This document shows positions 36,642 through 45,250 of a stretch of DNA of 64,000 bases, piece after piece (within the stretch, counting starts at the first letter, position 1; each line of letters begins with the position of its first letter). The notes below the pieces were generated by a model. That model saw nothing but the letters and a program-made list of their open reading frames with translations, did not search any database and had not been told where the DNA came from. The DNA is from Mycolicibacterium wolinskyi. Lineage in GTDB: Bacteria; Actinomycetota; Actinomycetes; Mycobacteriales; Mycobacteriaceae. A program made the position numbers and the translations under genes. The DNA lies in contig NZ_LQQA01000013.1 of assembly GCF_002101965.1 (NCBI RefSeq), forward strand, positions 310,001-374,000. The letters run 5' to 3'.

Positions 36642-37990
36642 CCGCGCAAATCCCCGGGGCGGTCTCGCCGGACGAGGCCGCAAGCCGACCGTCGTCAGGT
36701 ATCGGCCGCGCCCGCTGGTCGATCGCAGGGGTCCTGGGTGTCGGCATGTTCGTCAACTACATCGACCGGGTCAACCTGTCGATCGCGGCCCCCGAAATCA
36801 TGCGGGACTTCGACATCAGCGCCTCCCAGATGGGCATGGTGTCATCGGCATTCCTGTGGACATACGCCATGCTGCAGATGCCGATCGGGTCGTTCATCGA
36901 CAAGATCGGCGTCAAATGGGTGAACCGGGCCGCGGCATTCTTGTGGACGGTCGCGTCGTTCGCGTCGGCGGCTGCCGGCGGTCTCGGTCTGCTCCTCGCA
37001 GCACGCCTCGTCCTCGGTGTCGGTGAGGCACCGACCGTCCCGGCCGGCTGGAAGGCCATCGGCCAGTGGTTCCCCCGACAGGAAAGAGGAACCGCCACAG
37101 CAATATTCGACGGGTGCGCGAAGCTGTCCAATGTGATCGGGATCCCGGTCATGGCCTATCTGGTCACTGCGTTCAGCTGGCACGCGGCCTTCATCTTCAC
37201 CGGCGTCCTGTCGCTGCTGTACCTGTTGGTCTGGTGGTTCCTGTACCTGACGCCGAAGCAGGCGCTTGCCAAGGGGCGGCTGACACAGGCCGAGTTCGAT
37301 TTCATCCGGGAGGGCGGCGCCGAAGACGAGGACGCCCAGACCTCCGGCTCACTCAACGGCCTCGGCTATCTGCTGCGCCGCCGCAAGACCTGGGGACTGG
37401 CGCTCGGCTACGCGTCCTACACCTACGCCTACTACGTGCTGTTGACCTGGCTTCCCGCCTACCTGGAAAAGCAGTTCGGGGTGAACCTGCTCAAAGGCGG
37501 CCTGTACACGATGGTTCCGTGGCTCGTCGCAGTCGTGGCGCAGTTTTTGATCGCGGGCATCCTGATGGACCGCTGGTTGGCCCGCACCGGTGACGTCACC
37601 AAGGTTCGGCGCACGGTGCTGGTCGTGAGCCTGCTCGCATCGCTGTCGGTCACCGGTGCCGCGTACGCCGACTCGATCGCGGTCGCCATCGTGTTCCTGT
37701 CGATCGGCGCGGCCGGCCTGGCCGTATCCGTCCCCGCGGGCGCGAGCATCGTCGCGCTCATCTCGCCCCAGGGCTACACCGGCTCGCTCGGCGGCATCGT
37801 CAACTTCATCGCGAACCTACTCGGTATCGCGGCTCCGATCGTCACCGGCATGGTGGTCGACGCGACCGGCTCCTTCTCCGGCGCCTTCATCGCGACCGGT
37901 GCCGTGCTGCTCGGCGGAATCTTCTGCTACACAGCGGTGCTCGGCAAGATCGAGAGAATGCCCGCACCGAACTCCCCGGAAAGGAAATGA
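36638..37990 (+). CDS. MFS transporter, anion:cation symporter (ACS) type
   Basis: 450 residues from ATG 36638 overlapping the aldolase stop. Twelve membrane helices are predicted, with the ACS-type N terminus (GVGMFVNYIDRVNLSIAAP), the intracellular loop motif GSFIDKIGVKW, and LGVGEAPTVPAGWKAIGQW in helix 4. ACS carriers import hexuronates, galactarate, glucarate or aromatic acids. Its place between an HpcH/HpaI aldolase and an amidase suggests it brings in that pathway's acid substrate. Confidence 0.93.
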   Translation: MTAQIPGAVSPDEAASRPSSGIGRARWSIAGVLGVGMFVNYIDRVNLSIAAPEIMRDFDISASQMGMVSSAFLWTYAMLQMPIGSFIDKIGVKWVNRAAAFLWTVASFASAAAGGLGLLLAARLVLGVGEAPTVPAGWKAIGQWFPRQERGTATAIFDGCAKLSNVIGIPVMAYLVTAFSWHAAFIFTGVLSLLYLLVWWFLYLTPKQALAKGRLTQAEFDFIREGGAEDEDAQTSGSLNGLGYLLRRRKTWGLALGYASYTYAYYVLLTWLPAYLEKQFGVNLLKGGLYTMVPWLVAVVAQFLIAGILMDRWLARTGDVTKVRRTVLVVSLLASLSVTGAAYADSIAVAIVFLSIGAAGLAVSVPAGASIVALISPQGYTGSLGGIVNFIANLLGIAAPIVTGMVVDATGSFSGAFIATGAVLLGGIFCYTAVLGKIERMPAPNSPERK

Positions 37991-38793
37991 CAGTGGTCGA
38001 CATCGCCGTAGCCCAGTTCGCACCAGGTACCGACAAAGCGGAGAACCTCCGGAGCATCGCCAAGTTCACCGCCGAAGCCGCCGCGAGCAACGCACGCGTA
38101 CTCGCTTTCCCTGAGTACTCGATGTTCACCGTGCCCGTCATGGACAACCGGTTCGTCGAATCCGCCGAAGGTCTCGACGGTCCCTTCGTGACTGGTCTGC
38201 GAGAGATCGCCGTCCAGCACGGCATGCACCTGGTGGCCGGCATCAATGAAGCGATCGCAGGCGAGAACCGCATCTTCAACACGCTGGTTGCCGTCTCGCC
38301 CGCAGGCGAGATCGAGGCGCGCTACCGCAAGCTGCACCTCTACGACGCCTTCGGGTACAAGGAATCCGACATGGTGAAGCCGGGTTCGGTCGAAAAGCCC
38401 GAGACCTTCGTCGTCGACGGCATCACGTTCGGTATGCAAACGTGCTATGACCTGCGTTTCCCTGAGGTCACCCGGCGGATCGTGGACGCGGGTGGCGACG
38501 TGCTGCTTCTACCCGCGGAATGGGTTCCCGGCCCGCTCAAGGAAGACCACTGGACGACGCTCGTCCGCGCCAGGGCGATCGAGAACACGATCTATGTCGC
38601 CGCGGCCGACCAGAGTGCACCGGCGGGTTCGGGCGCCAGCGCGATCATCGACCCGATGGGCCTGGTGCTGGCGAGTTTGGGTGAGCGCGTAGGGACCGTG
38701 ACCGCGAAGGTCGATCCAGAGCGCATCACCGAGGTCAGGGCGAAGAACCCCGCCCTTTCCCTGCGTCGCTTCACAATTGCGCCCAACGGGTAG
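37987..38793 (+). CDS. Carbon-nitrogen hydrolase (nitrilase superfamily amidase)
   Basis: 268 residues, ATGA overlap with the carrier gene. The catalytic triad is readable: E43 in FPEYS, K115 in YRKLHLYD and C153 in QTCYDLRFPE. The short length and YRKLHLYD motif fit the Nit/omega-amidase and N-carbamoyl-type branch rather than true nitrilases. In this operon it might release ammonia from an amide of the acid that the aldolase later cleaves; that order is inferred. Confidence 0.92.
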   Translation: MTVVDIAVAQFAPGTDKAENLRSIAKFTAEAAASNARVLAFPEYSMFTVPVMDNRFVESAEGLDGPFVTGLREIAVQHGMHLVAGINEAIAGENRIFNTLVAVSPAGEIEARYRKLHLYDAFGYKESDMVKPGSVEKPETFVVDGITFGMQTCYDLRFPEVTRRIVDAGGDVLLLPAEWVPGPLKEDHWTTLVRARAIENTIYVAAADQSAPAGSGASAIIDPMGLVLASLGERVGTVTAKVDPERITEVRAKNPALSLRRFTIAPNG

Positions 38794-38869
38794 CCGCTGC
38801 GGCCCGCCACCTGAGTAGGCGCCGATCCCGTCAACCACCGCGCCCGCGCGGCGAAACCGGCATATAACG

Positions 38870-39781
38870 GTGGTGATGTGGAAGTTCAGACGCCGTGGAT
38901 CGACGCCTGCGCCGTGCCCGTACTGCGGCTCGCCCGTCGATGCCGACGGCACGTGTGGTCGCTGCGGGCCCTCGAAGACGTCCCCCGGTCTGTCGGGATG
39001 GCGTCCGGATCCCACAGCGCGCCACGAGGGCCGCTATTACGTCGCCGGACGGCCCACCAACCGCGTGCGCAACGGCAAAGCCGAGTCGACCGATCCGGTC
39101 GGCGGACAGCTCCTGCCGGACTACGTCGAATTGCCCGCCCGGTCCGGCCTGCGCTACACGTGGCTCGGAACGGGCGTGGCGACCGCGGTCCTCGTCTTCG
39201 TCGCGGCCGTGGTGTGGGTGCTGCTGCGAGCGGATCACGGGTCCCCGCTTCCGCCGGAAGCCCGTTACCTGTCGTCGCTCAAGGACGCCGGGCTGACCGA
39301 CCAGTTCAACTCCGATGCCAACGCCGTCGCGCACGGCAGGCAGGTATGCCGTCAACTCGAGGACGGTGGGCCTCAACAAGGCCTGCATGCCGACAAGATC
39401 GCCGTCGACGCGTTCTGCCCCGACTTCGCCCATGGCTTCCACATCCTCGAAACCGCGTCCGTTCCGGGCACTTTCGTACTCATCGACACCGCGGGCACGG
39501 ACGCGATCATCTCCGACGGATCATCCTGCGAGGGCGCGAACGGGTACGCCGACGTCGGCCCGACCACCCCGGTGATCGTCAAGAGCGGCAAAGGCGAGAT
39601 CCTCACCACCACATCCCTCGGGGAGGGCAAGGGCGGCAACGCCAACTGCACGTTCTCATTCACATTCCCGATCACCGAAGGCCAGGACCGCTACGTCGTC
39701 TGCATCGGACGTCGAGGCGAGTTCATCTACACCTTCGAACAACTCAGATCGCGCGGCGTTCAGGTCAGCCTGGGCGGTTGA
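38870..39781 (+). CDS. Membrane protein with zinc ribbon, DUF2510 and DUF732 domains
   Basis: About 303 residues; GTG 38870, GTG 38873 and ATG 38876 are all in frame. A TATAAC box 7 bases before the ATG suggests a leaderless start there. A CPYCGSP...CGRC zinc ribbon opens the protein, followed by a DUF2510 repeat (GWRPDPTARHEGRYY), one membrane helix (about 98-120), a DUF732 domain (YLSSLKDAGLTDQFNS) and an unrecognised C-terminal beta-rich domain outside the membrane. Its 3' end overlaps the convergent HMG-CoA lyase gene by 17 bases. Function unknown. Confidence 0.85.
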   Translation: MVMWKFRRRGSTPAPCPYCGSPVDADGTCGRCGPSKTSPGLSGWRPDPTARHEGRYYVAGRPTNRVRNGKAESTDPVGGQLLPDYVELPARSGLRYTWLGTGVATAVLVFVAAVVWVLLRADHGSPLPPEARYLSSLKDAGLTDQFNSDANAVAHGRQVCRQLEDGGPQQGLHADKIAVDAFCPDFAHGFHILETASVPGTFVLIDTAGTDAIISDGSSCEGANGYADVGPTTPVIVKSGKGEILTTTSLGEGKGGNANCTFSFTFPITEGQDRYVVCIGRRGEFIYTFEQLRSRGVQVSLGG

Positions 39782-40733
39782 CGTCGCACGAGAGCGCGGC
39801 GGCCACCCGTGACTGGGTGCGCTTACCCAACGCGCAGGTCATCGCCACGCCCGCCGCTACGACAGCATGCATATCGACCCCCGTTGCGATGCCCAGGCCG
39901 GTCAGCATCCACAGCAGGTCCTCGGTGGCTAGATTGCCGGTAGCCGATCCGGCGAACGGGCAACCGCCGATGCCACCGGCAGACGCGTCGTACGTCGTGA
40001 TTCCCGCGCGCAGCCCGGCGTGGACGTTCGCCAGGGCCTGCCCGTAGGTGTCGTGAAAGTGCAGTGCCAGCGTGTCGACCGGAATACCGAGGGAGAGGTG
40101 GGCGTCGATGATGCGGCCGACGTGGCCGGTAGTGCCGACGCCGATCGTGTCACCCAACGACACTTGGTAGCAACCGGCGTCAATCAGGGACCCGGAAACC
40201 TCGGCGACCGCACCGGGTGCGACGTGTCCCTCCCACGGGTCGCCGAAGCACATCGATACGTATCCGCGGACCGTCAGGCCGTTTTCGAGCGCCGCGGTTG
40301 TGACTTGCAGCGCTGCATCGATCGCCGCGGACCGGGTCATGTTGAGATTGCGTTGTGCGAAAGTCTCTGTTGCGCTGACGAATACCGCGACCGAGCGAGC
40401 ACCGGCGTCGAGCGCCCGGTCGAGCCCGCGCTGGTTCGGCACCAGCACGGGGTACGGGGCGAGGTCTGGCCCGAGGCCCGCGAGCACCGCCTCGGCGTCC
40501 GCAAGCTGGGGCACCCACCTGGGTGAGACGAAGCTCGTCGCCTCGACGATCTGCAGTCCTGCGGATCTGAGACGCCCGATGAACTTGATCTTCTCGGCCG
40601 TCGGCACAACGGCTTGCTCGGCCTGGAGTCCGTCGCGCGCGCCGACCTCGTAGACGGTGACGCGCCCCGGCAGACCGGTCTCCGGATGGATTGTGGGCAA
40701 CCCGGGTGGCGGGTTGGCCGGCGCAGTGGTCAT
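39765..40733 (-). CDS. Hydroxymethylglutaryl-CoA lyase family enzyme
   Basis: 322 residues. The HMG-CoA lyase residues are conserved: R33 and D34 in GARDGLQ, H225 and H227 in LHFHDTYGQALANV, active-site C258 in GGIGGCPFAG and N267 in ATGNLATED. The family splits HMG-CoA into acetoacetate and acetyl-CoA; some members use related 3-hydroxy-3-methyl or citramalyl CoA esters. It ends an operon with a family III CoA-transferase, two dehydrogenases and a TctA-type carrier. HMG-CoA itself is the simplest substrate. Confidence 0.9.
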   Translation of the reverse strand: MTTAPANPPPGLPTIHPETGLPGRVTVYEVGARDGLQAEQAVVPTAEKIKFIGRLRSAGLQIVEATSFVSPRWVPQLADAEAVLAGLGPDLAPYPVLVPNQRGLDRALDAGARSVAVFVSATETFAQRNLNMTRSAAIDAALQVTTAALENGLTVRGYVSMCFGDPWEGHVAPGAVAEVSGSLIDAGCYQVSLGDTIGVGTTGHVGRIIDAHLSLGIPVDTLALHFHDTYGQALANVHAGLRAGITTYDASAGGIGGCPFAGSATGNLATEDLLWMLTGLGIATGVDMHAVVAAGVAMTCALGKRTQSRVAAALSCDVNRPG

Positions 40734-40737
40734 GCCA

Positions 40738-42120
40738 TCACCCGAGCAGCACCGGCACGGACAGCACCGACACGTAGTAGGCCATGCATTGGACGCCGAC
40801 GTGCATGCCGATCACCTTGTTCATGATGCCGCCGACAAGACCGACTGTGAGCATCACGATGACGCCGTACAACCCACCCTCATACATCGCGACGACGAGG
40901 ACCAGACCGGCGAATGCTCCGATGACGGCCTCGTGGCTGAGCCGACGTGCGACGAAAAGTGCTGCCCGACGGGCGTAGCGGACGGTCAGCGGGTAGGCGA
41001 TGAGCCCAGCGAGGATCACCCCGACGAGGCTGAAGATCAGGAACTGCGGTGCGGTGAGCATCGTGTGCAGGTTGTTGATCTCCTGCCCCTCGCCGCCGAC
41101 CGTGAAGACCGGTGGGGCGTTGAACAGTGGCGCGGCGGCCCCTGCCGCGATCGGGCTCAACGGAAGACCGACCGCTACGAGCGGGATCAGCGTCTCGGCA
41201 AGGTAAGTCGAATCGGTGACGCCGTTGCGGACGGAGATGACTCGCGTCAGGCGCTGGTAGGCGTGCTTGACCCGTGAACCCACGATGTCGCCCACGAGGA
41301 TCGCCATCGCGAGAGGGCTCACGACGAAGGTCAGGCTCGTCGCCGTCGCTGCGACAGCAGTATCCCGGGTCTCCTTGCGGTTGAGCACCGTGAGCGGGTT
41401 CGGCATCCGGCGGGGACCTGACTCGGCCGCCTCCGGAGCGAGCCAGAACGTCGGACGTCGGTCCCGGACAAGCGATTTCCTTGTCAGCGGTGAGGAGAGA
41501 CCGACGAGGTCGATGATCATGGGGCCGATGGCCAACCCGACGAAGAAGCTGATGGCCAGGGTCTTACCGGTCTGCTCGGCGACAAAGGTGTTGAGGCCGG
41601 TGATCATCGCGGTGAGCGGCACAAGCGCAAGCACGGACGCCCAGCGGCCCCGGGACAGATAAGCGATGACGATGGCGATGACCGGGAACAGGTACGGCAC
41701 GATCTGCTTGAGGTCGCCGGCCACTTTCGCCAGCAGGCTCGCGGCCAGGACGGCGACGGGCACCGCGATGAGCGCGGCAACCAGCGCCGCCGAGATCATC
41801 TTGCGTAGCGCGATGTGTGGAACGCCCAGACGGCGAAGGTAATTCGCCTCTTCCATCAGTGCGATGGCCATGGTGTCGCCGGGGATGCCGAGCAACGTCG
41901 TCGGGACGGCGTGCGTCATGTGCTTTGCCGCGGCTCCGGCGATGAAGAAAGCGAGGACCCCCGCAGGCGGCACTCCGAGTAACACGACGGCCAGGGTCAA
42001 CGGCGCCAGTGTGGCGGTCTCATCGGTACCCGACACCAGCCCGAGGAACGAGAAGATGACAGCGCCGGCCAGGCCGGCGAGAAGCGCGGCGGTCAAGCCG
42101 TCGAGCACCTGGAGAGTCAC
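40738..42120 (-). CDS. TctA-type tripartite tricarboxylate transporter permease
   Basis: 460 residues, somewhat short for TctA (about 500), with about 11 membrane helices. The first TctA half shows GLVSGTDETATLAPLTLAVV and HAVPTTLLGIPGDTMAIALM, and the second repeats AVGLPLSPIAAGAAAPLFN. It imports a carboxylate using an ion gradient. No periplasmic TctC binding protein is encoded in the window, which is unusual. It overlaps the small partner membrane gene by 4 bases and precedes the HMG-CoA lyase gene by 4. Confidence 0.88.
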   Translation of the reverse strand: MTLQVLDGLTAALLAGLAGAVIFSFLGLVSGTDETATLAPLTLAVVLLGVPPAGVLAFFIAGAAAKHMTHAVPTTLLGIPGDTMAIALMEEANYLRRLGVPHIALRKMISAALVAALIAVPVAVLAASLLAKVAGDLKQIVPYLFPVIAIVIAYLSRGRWASVLALVPLTAMITGLNTFVAEQTGKTLAISFFVGLAIGPMIIDLVGLSSPLTRKSLVRDRRPTFWLAPEAAESGPRRMPNPLTVLNRKETRDTAVAATATSLTFVVSPLAMAILVGDIVGSRVKHAYQRLTRVISVRNGVTDSTYLAETLIPLVAVGLPLSPIAAGAAAPLFNAPPVFTVGGEGQEINNLHTMLTAPQFLIFSLVGVILAGLIAYPLTVRYARRAALFVARRLSHEAVIGAFAGLVLVVAMYEGGLYGVIVMLTVGLVGGIMNKVIGMHVGVQCMAYYVSVLSVPVLLG

Positions 42121-42596
42121 GCCGTCCGTCCCGTCTCCGCCCGGCCGGCGTTCTCGGCGAGCCGGCGCTCGGCCTCCGCGAAGACGTCGTAGAGCCCGAG
42201 TCGGCGCATCTCCTCCTGCTCGGCCTCGCTCAAGGACGCCAGGGTTCCGAGACCCAGCGGCAGCTGCGCGAGTTCCATCGCTGCGGCGATCTGTTCCTCG
42301 GGGTCGAGTTGACGCTCGGTGACGATGCGCTTCGGCTTGAAGAGCCGTGCCGAGATCATGGCCGCGACCAAACAGGCCGCCAGACCGGCGAGCATCGCGT
42401 AGGTGCGCGCGAGGTCCTGATTGTCCATCGTGGCGGTGAACAGCGCCCGCGCGCCCAGGAACGACGGTACGGCCAACAGCACGCTGAGGGTGACGGCGAT
42501 CTTGACGTGGCGCTCGTCGACCGTGTCTCCCCAGACCTCGACGAGGTGCAGATCGTCGGTCTGTTCGGTTGCACGCCGAGTGGATGCTCGTGTCAT
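42117..42596 (-). CDS. Small two-helix membrane protein, TctB-like partner
   Basis: 159 residues from ATG 42596; the open frame upstream to 42809 crosses the aldehyde dehydrogenase gene. Two membrane helices (about 34-55 and 66-87) are followed by a long acidic, charged C-terminal tail (RQLDPEEQIAAAMELAQLP). Position (directly before TctA with ATGA overlap) suggests the TctB role, although it has two helices rather than the usual four. I could not recognise a TctB motif. Confidence 0.72.
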   Translation of the reverse strand: MTRASTRRATEQTDDLHLVEVWGDTVDERHVKIAVTLSVLLAVPSFLGARALFTATMDNQDLARTYAMLAGLAACLVAAMISARLFKPKRIVTERQLDPEEQIAAAMELAQLPLGLGTLASLSEAEQEEMRRLGLYDVFAEAERRLAENAGRAETGRTA

Positions 42597-42612
42597 TCTG
42601 TTCTCAGATCGC

Positions 42613-44100
42613 TCAGGCGCCGGCGATGTCGACGAAAAGTGTTCGGGTTCTGGAGTATTCACGCAGTGCTTCAACGCCCTTCTCGCGGCCGTAGCCGCTG
42701 TCGCGGGTGCCGCCGAACGGCAGCTCCACGCCGCCGCCCGGGGCGTAGCCGTTGACGTACGCCTGCCCGACATCGAGGCTTCTGGCCGCCCGCAACGCCC
42801 GGTCGACATCCTGGCACCAGACCGCGGCGGTGAGGCCGTAACGGCTGTTGTGCGCAGCGTCGACCGCCTCGGAGTCGGACGACACCGTGGTCACGGCGAG
42901 CAACGGACCGAAGACTTCCTCGGCGAACAGTTCGGTGTCCTGGTCCACCCCGTCGAACAACACTGGCGCCACGAAGTAGCCGGTGAGTCCGCTCGCCTCG
43001 GCGGCACGGCCCGCGACGACCGACCCGGCGGCCAACGCGCGCTCGAGGAATCCCTGAACGCGCTTGGCTTGCTGCTCCGAGATGACCGGCCCGACAGTCG
43101 GATCCGTGAGGCCGTGGCCCATGGTCGCTTCGTTGAAATACGGGGCCAGTGCCGAGACAAGCTCAGTGTGCAGCGATTCATGCACGATGACGCGCGTGCC
43201 AGCGGTGCATGTCTGGCCGGCGTGCAACAGCAGGGCACGAGCGATGACCGGCGCAGCCCGCGTCACGTCAGCGCCCTCCAGCACGAGGTGCGCAGATTTA
43301 CCGCCCAGCTCAAGCAGCGTAGGGCGGCCACGCGACGCGCAGGCCGCGGCGACGATGCGCCCGGTGGCGACCGAGCCGGTGAACGAGACGTGGTCGATGT
43401 GGGGGTGCGCGGTCAGGGCCGATCCCGCCTCGGCCCCACCGGGCACGACGTTGAGCACACCGGCCGGAAAGCCGGCTTCTCGCGCGAGACGCGCATAGCT
43501 GAGTGCGACGAGCGGTGCCTCGTCGGCCGGCTTGACCACAGTCGCGTTGCCGACAGCGAGCGCGGCGCCGACCGAACGCGCGGTGATCTGTGCGGGATAG
43601 TTCCACGGGATCACATGGCCGGTGACACCGTGGGGCTCGTTCTCCACGACCGCGAGCGATCCCCGGCCCAGCGGAATGGAGTCGCCGAGGAAGCCCTCGA
43701 CGACCGAACCGTAGAAGTCGAAATACCGTGCAGCCGCGGTGATGTCGGCACGGCCCTGGGTCAGCGGTTTGCCGGTGTCACGGGTCTCGAGCCGCGCGAG
43801 CACATCGGCGTCACGCCGCACCAGATCGGCGAGCCGGCGCAGCAGCGTGCCACGCCGGCTCGGCGCGAGAGCCGCCCACTCCGGCGCGGCCCGCGAGGCG
43901 GCTGACACGGCATCGTCGACCTCATCGGCGGTGGCCGAGCCGACTGTGGCCAGTGCACCGGCCGTTGCCGGGTCGATGTTCTCGACCCAGTGCGTCGGCT
44001 CGCGCAGCTCGCCGCCGATGTCGAGGGCGAATCGCTCAGTCAGGGTGGAGCCGTGGTCGCCGAGCGATCCGCGCAGAGCCTCGAGATTGGCGAGAGTCAT
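42613..44100 (-). CDS. Aldehyde dehydrogenase (NAD(P)+-dependent)
   Basis: 495 residues, full length. Motifs: IPWNYPAQ, VVKPADEAP, FTGSVATGRIV, catalytic glutamate in LLELGGKS and cysteine in GQTCTAGTR. It oxidises an aldehyde to the acid. It sits directly downstream of the alcohol dehydrogenase, 28 bases away, so the two probably act in order on the same substrate, turning a primary alcohol group into a carboxylate before CoA transfer and cleavage. The substrate is inferred. Confidence 0.93.
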   Translation of the reverse strand: MTLANLEALRGSLGDHGSTLTERFALDIGGELREPTHWVENIDPATAGALATVGSATADEVDDAVSAASRAAPEWAALAPSRRGTLLRRLADLVRRDADVLARLETRDTGKPLTQGRADITAAARYFDFYGSVVEGFLGDSIPLGRGSLAVVENEPHGVTGHVIPWNYPAQITARSVGAALAVGNATVVKPADEAPLVALSYARLAREAGFPAGVLNVVPGGAEAGSALTAHPHIDHVSFTGSVATGRIVAAACASRGRPTLLELGGKSAHLVLEGADVTRAAPVIARALLLHAGQTCTAGTRVIVHESLHTELVSALAPYFNEATMGHGLTDPTVGPVISEQQAKRVQGFLERALAAGSVVAGRAAEASGLTGYFVAPVLFDGVDQDTELFAEEVFGPLLAVTTVSSDSEAVDAAHNSRYGLTAAVWCQDVDRALRAARSLDVGQAYVNGYAPGGGVELPFGGTRDSGYGREKGVEALREYSRTRTLFVDIAGA

Positions 44101-44128
44101 GGGTTCCTTCCAGTCGTGGGTCAGGGGG

Positions 44129-45250
44129 TCAGGAGCTGCGGCCGGGACGGATGATCGGTTTGATCTCGTCCATGCGCTTCATGGCAGCCATCGCCTGGGC
44201 GAGTTCGTCGAGGCGGTACTCGTTGCCGAGCATCCGGCTCCAGTCGAAGCGGTCCTGATATCGATCGAGAAACTGCATGGCGGTGTGGTAGTCGCCGATC
44301 TCGCCACTCATGGAGCCGATCACCGAGATGCCGCGCGTGACGATTGTCGACACGTCGACCGATTGCGGCGGCCCGCCGAGGGTGCCGAGCATGACATAAC
44401 GTCCACCGCGCGCCATCATCTGCACGCCTTCGGTCATCACGCCGGGCGCGCCCGCCAGTTCGAAGGCTATCGACGCACCTCGGCCCGTGATAGACCGCAC
44501 CTCCGCGACCCGCGCAGCAGGGTCGGCGGCGGGATCGACGAGAACGGTGTCGGTGGCGCCCCATTCGCGAGCGAGCGCGAGGCGGTCCTCGGGGCCCCCG
44601 ACCACCACGAGCTTGCGCGGCTCGTGCAGCGAGAGCATGGCCGTGGCGAACAGCCCGAGCGGACCGGCGCCCTGCACCACCACCGTGTCGGCACAATCGA
44701 TCCTGCCGGCGAGGTCGAGCGCCTTGACGACGGTTCGCAGGGCGCAGCTGCCCGCGGACGCCCACGCGGAGTCGACTCCATCGGGGATCCGGACTCGCCC
44801 GGCTGCGGGCCGGACGATCGCGTACTCAGCGAAGGTGCCGGTGAAGTGAGGCGTCTCGGCGCAGCTGGTCAGGTAGGCGATGTAGCGGCTGGCGCACAGC
44901 ACCGGCTCGCGTAGCACCGTGCACTCGTGGCAGCGGCCGCACGGCACATGCGCCCACACGACACGGTCACCGACCTGCAGACGCTGGCCGACGCTGTCGA
45001 CATCGGCACCGTCACCGACTTCCACGATCCGGCCTGCCATTTCGTGACCGAGGATCAGCGGCGGTTCGACCGGGAGGGAGAGATTGCCCTGCCACACGTG
45101 AACGTCGGAACCGCATACCGTGGCGACGTCGATCTCGACGACGAGGCCACCCGGCACCGCTCTGGGCCGTGGATACTCGCGAATCTCGAAGTCCGCCTTG
45201 TAATCTTGCATCACCGCCGCGCGGCCCATCGGCGTGGTCACCATGGTCAT
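44129..45250 (-). CDS. Zinc-dependent alcohol dehydrogenase
   Basis: 373 residues from ATG 45250, which overlaps the CoA-transferase stop (ATGA); a longer frame from 45277 lacks support. Catalytic zinc ligands in TVCGSDVHVW and GHEMAG, structural zinc cysteines in PCGRCHECTVLREPVLC, Rossmann motif GAGPLGLF. It is second in the operon with CoA-transferase, aldehyde dehydrogenase, transporter and HMG-CoA lyase. The hydroxyl group of mevalonate is one possible substrate. Confidence 0.92.
   Translation of the reverse strand: MTMVTTPMGRAAVMQDYKADFEIREYPRPRAVPGGLVVEIDVATVCGSDVHVWQGNLSLPVEPPLILGHEMAGRIVEVGDGADVDSVGQRLQVGDRVVWAHVPCGRCHECTVLREPVLCASRYIAYLTSCAETPHFTGTFAEYAIVRPAAGRVRIPDGVDSAWASAGSCALRTVVKALDLAGRIDCADTVVVQGAGPLGLFATAMLSLHEPRKLVVVGGPEDRLALAREWGATDTVLVDPAADPAARVAEVRSITGRGASIAFELAGAPGVMTEGVQMMARGGRYVMLGTLGGPPQSVDVSTIVTRGISVIGSMSGEIGDYHTAMQFLDRYQDRFDWSRMLGNEYRLDELAQAMAAMKRMDEIKPIIRPGRSS

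Noticed and set aside
38878..40047. Plus-strand open frame of about 389 codons crossing the DUF2510/DUF732 gene and HMG-CoA lyase
   Set aside because: Rich in arginine and proline, frame-shifted from the real gene, and it crosses a convergent gene boundary.
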